Assembly: GCA_964017155.1 (NCBI GenBank)
Contig: OZ024861.1
Coordinates: forward strand, 14,768,412 to 14,832,411
Reading direction: 5' to 3'
From: Oasisia sp. SBJ-2009
Taxonomy: Eukaryota; Annelida; Polychaeta; Sabellida; Siboglinidae
Length of the DNA stretch: 64,000 nucleotides
Shown: positions 61,073 to 64,000 of the stretch, one piece after another
How the letters are laid out: each line of letters begins with the position of its first letter
Numbering within the stretch: the first letter of the stretch is position 1
Notes under the pieces: model-generated
Databases searched by the model: none
The model's input: the letters and a program-made list of their open reading frames with translations, nothing else
Told to the model about the DNA's origin: nothing
Translations under genes and position numbers: made by a program

Positions 61073-61811
61073 CAGACATGCCACATGATACGGATTACCC
61101 GTATCCGATACGGATTTTGGCGGTTTTTTTAGGAGATACGGCCTTACTCCGTTTTGATACGGATTGTAACTAAATTTATGGAGAAAATATTGTTTACCAT
61201 ATTCTGCCTTGTAAGCGTCACAAAACTATATTGCATAATGGAATAATTGTTTAGTGTTAGTGACTAAGTAAAGCGATTTGAAACGAACGAACTAAACCAC
61301 CGATTAGTTTATTGTAGCACGCAATTAGATTGCGCGTTGATACATTTTAGTTCTGAAAACTGCGGCAGGTGGCTGAACGGGTGGGAACGGGCGCGTGATA
61401 AGCGAGATAGGCGCGTGGCAGACGCGTGACGGTCATGAAAAGCATTACAGGAAATGGAGCTCGCCGCCGAGTTCTATGAAATCGCCTGCATTTCTGATTT
61501 CAAAATGTTGACGCTTGCCAGTGAGACTTCGATATACGCGCGAACTGCTGAAATAAATTGTCATTATTTGATGACACTGTCTGTTTTACGGTACGCAGTA
61601 TAAAACCTGCTGAAGTGAAGTAAAACTTCGGTAATCTTCCAGTTAACTGGCCCCAATAATAAAAAAAAACGTGGAAAAACCGTTTTGAAAAGGCCTTAAT
61701 AATTCAGGCCAGTTAACTGGAAGATCTGATTAATGATACGGATTGATACGGATTTTTACAAAATCTTAGGTCAAAAATACGGATTGCCATCCCAAATATG
61801 TGGCAAGTCTG
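61073..61811. mobile_element. DNA transposon of the CAGAC family, uninterrupted, copy B
   Basis: 739 bp, starts CAGACATGCCACATGATACG, ends ATGTGGCAAGTCTG, flanked by CGTATT and AGTATT. It is the cleanest full-length member in the window and provides the empty site for the insertion at 29733-30464. Confidence 0.85.
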
Positions 61812-61864
61812 AGTATTCGGCAGCACGCATGTGCGGTATTGTGCAATGTGGAGATGATCGAAGT

Positions 61865-62472
61865 ATTTCACTGGTCTTCCAAAATTTAATACGCATGCAG
61901 CCGCAGGTAATTTGGTGTCCGGATCGGGGGTGTTACGGTACTGGAGGATTGCGCGCTGAAAGGCATCCGTGTCCAGGTCGCCCTTGTCGCCTGTGTTTTA
62001 TGTGATGAGACGCTTGATGGTCTTCACACCGATCTCTGCCCTACAGTTGCTGTGGGGGAAGGCAACTGATGAGAGTCGGTGGTCTACACCCCATGCAGAC
62101 AGGAAGAGGCGGGTGGCCGTTGCAATGTATTCCGGTCCGTCGTCAGTTGAGATTTCATCGCTATCGTGGATGCCGTAAGTCGCAAACGAGTGTCTTAGGC
62201 TATTAATCCGCTCCACCCGTGGTTCTCTCCACAATTGGCCAGTTGGAGTATCGGTCGGCAATAATGAGGCAGGTCGGGGTGCTTGGCTGAGAAGGTGCCA
62301 TGCGGTTACTGTGCTCACAGTTGGCTCGGGTAGCATTGATCGCTGAGGTTATTCCAGGCCAGAAGATGGACGACTCGGCAGGTGCCATCAAGGATGTTGT
62401 CCCCTGATGGGCGGAGTGGAGTGCCGAGAGTATGTCTTGCTGTAGGCTCAGCGGAATGACAACTCTGTCCAT
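61865..62472 (-). pseudogene. Ty3/gypsy integrase fragment, copy B
   Basis: [76 protein letters not shown] then IGVKTIKRL. The D-D-E catalytic positions can be placed at DRYSNW, DDGPEY and RAEIG, so the core is more complete than in copy A. Frameshifts remain. Confidence 0.82.
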
Positions 62473-62477
62473 GTAGA

Positions 62478-62880
62478 TGATTATATTTCTTCTATTGATC
62501 AGCCAACATCAATGTTGTGATGATTGTATTGATTTGTGGAGGTTGCAGTAGACACTTCTGAAATGTAGTGAAAGGGTGTGTGGCATAGTAGAGGGGGGTA
62601 ATAGACATAAGAAACAAAGGGTAGGGGAAGGGGAGGGGGAGGGGTGGTATATCGTGGTTACAGAAGGGCAGCAATGCTGGACTTGAAACAGTCCAGGGAC
62701 TTGGCTGCCCCTATTTCCTGGGGCAGGCTGTTCCATTCAGGTATGGTCCGGGGGAAAAATGACATATGTCTGTACTTTGTCCTGCAATAGGGGATGTGTG
62801 TGTTGTTCTTTCTGTAGCTCGATCTGTTTTCTGTGATTACTCCATCCGATGTGTGGAGTTGCCAAGGTACCGGTGAAAGT
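62478..62880 (-). pseudogene. LINE 3' end inserted in the gypsy remnant, copy B
   Basis: Same nested fragment as 32160-32550, with a few small indels ('gggatgtgtgtgttg' shortened). Confidence 0.7.
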
Positions 62881-63224
62881 GGCGCAATGCATGAGGTAGC
62901 TCGTGGCGAAATTGGGGCACGCCATTCTCTATAAGGGATAAGAGAAAGTGCATGTCTTCATCACTAGCTGTGGCCTCTCTGACACACAATCCCAGGTTAA
63001 GGAGTGGCGCGATTCGAGCGAGTATGTCGATATATCGGTAATGCTGCTGTCATGGTCCGCCGCTTCCTGTGTGTGGATTCCTGCTAAGAACATGCGTTGG
63101 ATGGCCACGGCGTTCTGAGTGTGTGCGATGTCGTCGGGCAGGCAGAGTATTTCTGGGTTGGTGTCGCCAGACGGGTGTCGGGAAATAGCGTCCGTGCCTT
63201 GTTGTGAATGCCAGATATGTGCAC
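62881..63224 (-). pseudogene. Ty3/gypsy connection region, copy B
   Basis: Collinear with 32551-32906, including DTNPEILCLPDDIAHTQNAV and an SDEDMH-type block; a short insertion near 62936 shifts the frame. Confidence 0.7.
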
Positions 63225-63555
63225 CATCCTCCTCCTTCTTCTTGTGGTTAGCTCATCATTCTATGTTAGCCACATGTTTGTGACTAGAGTATTGTCGAGC
63301 TTGGTTTTCAGAGTTACCCTTCTCTAGAATTATTGAGTCCACTACAGGTTAGACATCTACCCCGTGTAGGATATTTTACTTCCCGTGGCATAGACACCAG
63401 ATAAAAGGGACCACCGGCTTTGTGTGTCTCTTCCGAAAGACACAGGCAATGTGAGGCGAACGAAATTGCCTAGGTTTCGAAACGGCAGGTGGGATTGAAC
63501 CACCGTCCCCTCGATTGACAGTCCGGCGCTCTACCCCGCGACCACCGCTCCTCAC
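63225..63555 (-). mobile_element. tRNA-derived SINE, copy B
   Basis: As 32907-33233, with the A-box-like part changed to 'gtggtcgcggggtagagcg' and the B box unchanged. It came along with the duplication, so its insertion predates it. Confidence 0.8.
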
Positions 63556-63739
63556 TGAACCTGAACCTGTACCTCAGGGTGTTCTCCTTGGTTTCCTTAG
63601 GCGTGTGTTCGTGATGACGTCAAGGGAGCGGTCACCCAGTATCTCCAACAGCGGTCTGTGGTCAGCTGCCATGATAAGGTCACTACATCCGAGTACAAAG
63701 AATCTGGCCTTGTCAAGGAGCGTCCGCTACCACTAGAGC
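63556..63739 (-). pseudogene. Ty3/gypsy RNase H fragment, copy B, cut at the duplication end
   Basis: Retains the block corresponding to DLIMAADHRPLLEILGDRSL (the D-H-R-P core is better kept than in copy A), then breaks off at 63739 where the minisatellite region starts. Confidence 0.72.
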
Positions 63740-63751
63740 GGACGCGTACGA

Positions 63752-64000
63752 GTCGAGTATGATTACGTGTGCTACTACGCCACCGTCAGGTACTATTACG
63801 TGTCCTACTACGCCTCTGTCGAGTACGATTACGCGTGCTACTACGCCACCGTCGAGTCCGATTACGTGTGCTACTACGCCACCGTCGAGTACGACTACCT
63901 GTGCTACTACGCCACCGTCGAAAAGGATTATGGGTGCTACTACGCCACCGTCCAGTAGGATTATGTGTGCTACTACACCATCGTCGAGTACGATTACGTG
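63752..64000. repeat. 33-bp minisatellite, about 7.5 units, open at the window edge
   Basis: Unit form: gtcgagtacgattacgtg followed by tgctactacgccacc. Because 33 is divisible by three, one frame gives 11-residue repeats like VEYDYVCYYAT from 63767. A TAG in the seventh unit ends it, and differences between units fall at first and second positions as often as the third, so I take it as non-coding. Confidence 0.93.

Larger units (their letters stand above)
53227..63739 (+). repeat. Segmental duplication copy B (10.5 kb)
   Basis: Direct copy of 21553-33417. It lacks the satellite fragment, the nested element of 29733-30464 and the 0.55-kb block of 30978-31530, but has gained a long (TAA/TAACAA)n tract at 54906-55101 and about 30 bp near 56590. 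Divergence by eye is a few percent with many short indels. Confidence 0.92.

Overview
This window is repeat-dominated eukaryotic nuclear DNA, very probably from an invertebrate animal. The evidence is the mix of decayed non-LTR retrotransposons of several lineages, a Ty3/gypsy pol remnant, a tRNA-derived SINE, Mutator-like and other inverted-repeat DNA transposons, long (TA)n and (CA)n microsatellites, and inverted-repeat elements rich in AGGTCA/TGACCT half-sites. The last feature reminds me of mollusc and other lophotrochozoan genomes, but that is only an inference. I found no complete host gene. The one long open frame (13561-16128) is a LINE ORF2.

Layout. 1-1277: part of a 2.24-kb satellite unit, minus orientation, cut by the window edge and a 200-N gap (1278-1477). 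1478-4681: no gene recognised. 4682-8102: an inverted-repeat element carrying a transposon (5871-7545) that itself carries a sister copy (6043-6770). 8825-9640: Mutator-like element remnant. 12160-20185: a very large fold-back element with arms over 1.8 kb; a LINE with perfect target-site duplications (13531-16366) sits in its left arm and a LINE 3' fragment (about 19425-19812) in its right arm. 20255-20670: small inverted-repeat element. 21553-33417 and 53227-63739: two direct, collinear copies of a 10.5-11.9-kb segment made of nested retroelement wreckage. 35810-50484: the 2.24-kb satellite as an inverted tandem array, about 1.4 units minus and 5.1 units plus, lying between the two duplicated segments. 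63752-64000: a 33-bp minisatellite running off the window.

The most distinctive feature is the satellite array. Every unit carries the same GC-rich core with a palindromic cAMP-response-element-like site, an ETS-like site and YY1-like sites, next to a plausible short GT-AG intron. This looks more like an amplified promoter or transcription unit than simple heterochromatic satellite, but no unit encodes a protein I recognise. A 100-bp piece of one satellite subfamily is also embedded in a LINE remnant in only one of the two duplicated segments.

The parts do not form a pathway. They record layered insertion, duplication and inversion. Coordinates of decayed elements are estimates by eye, and family assignments rest on remembered motifs, not on searches.
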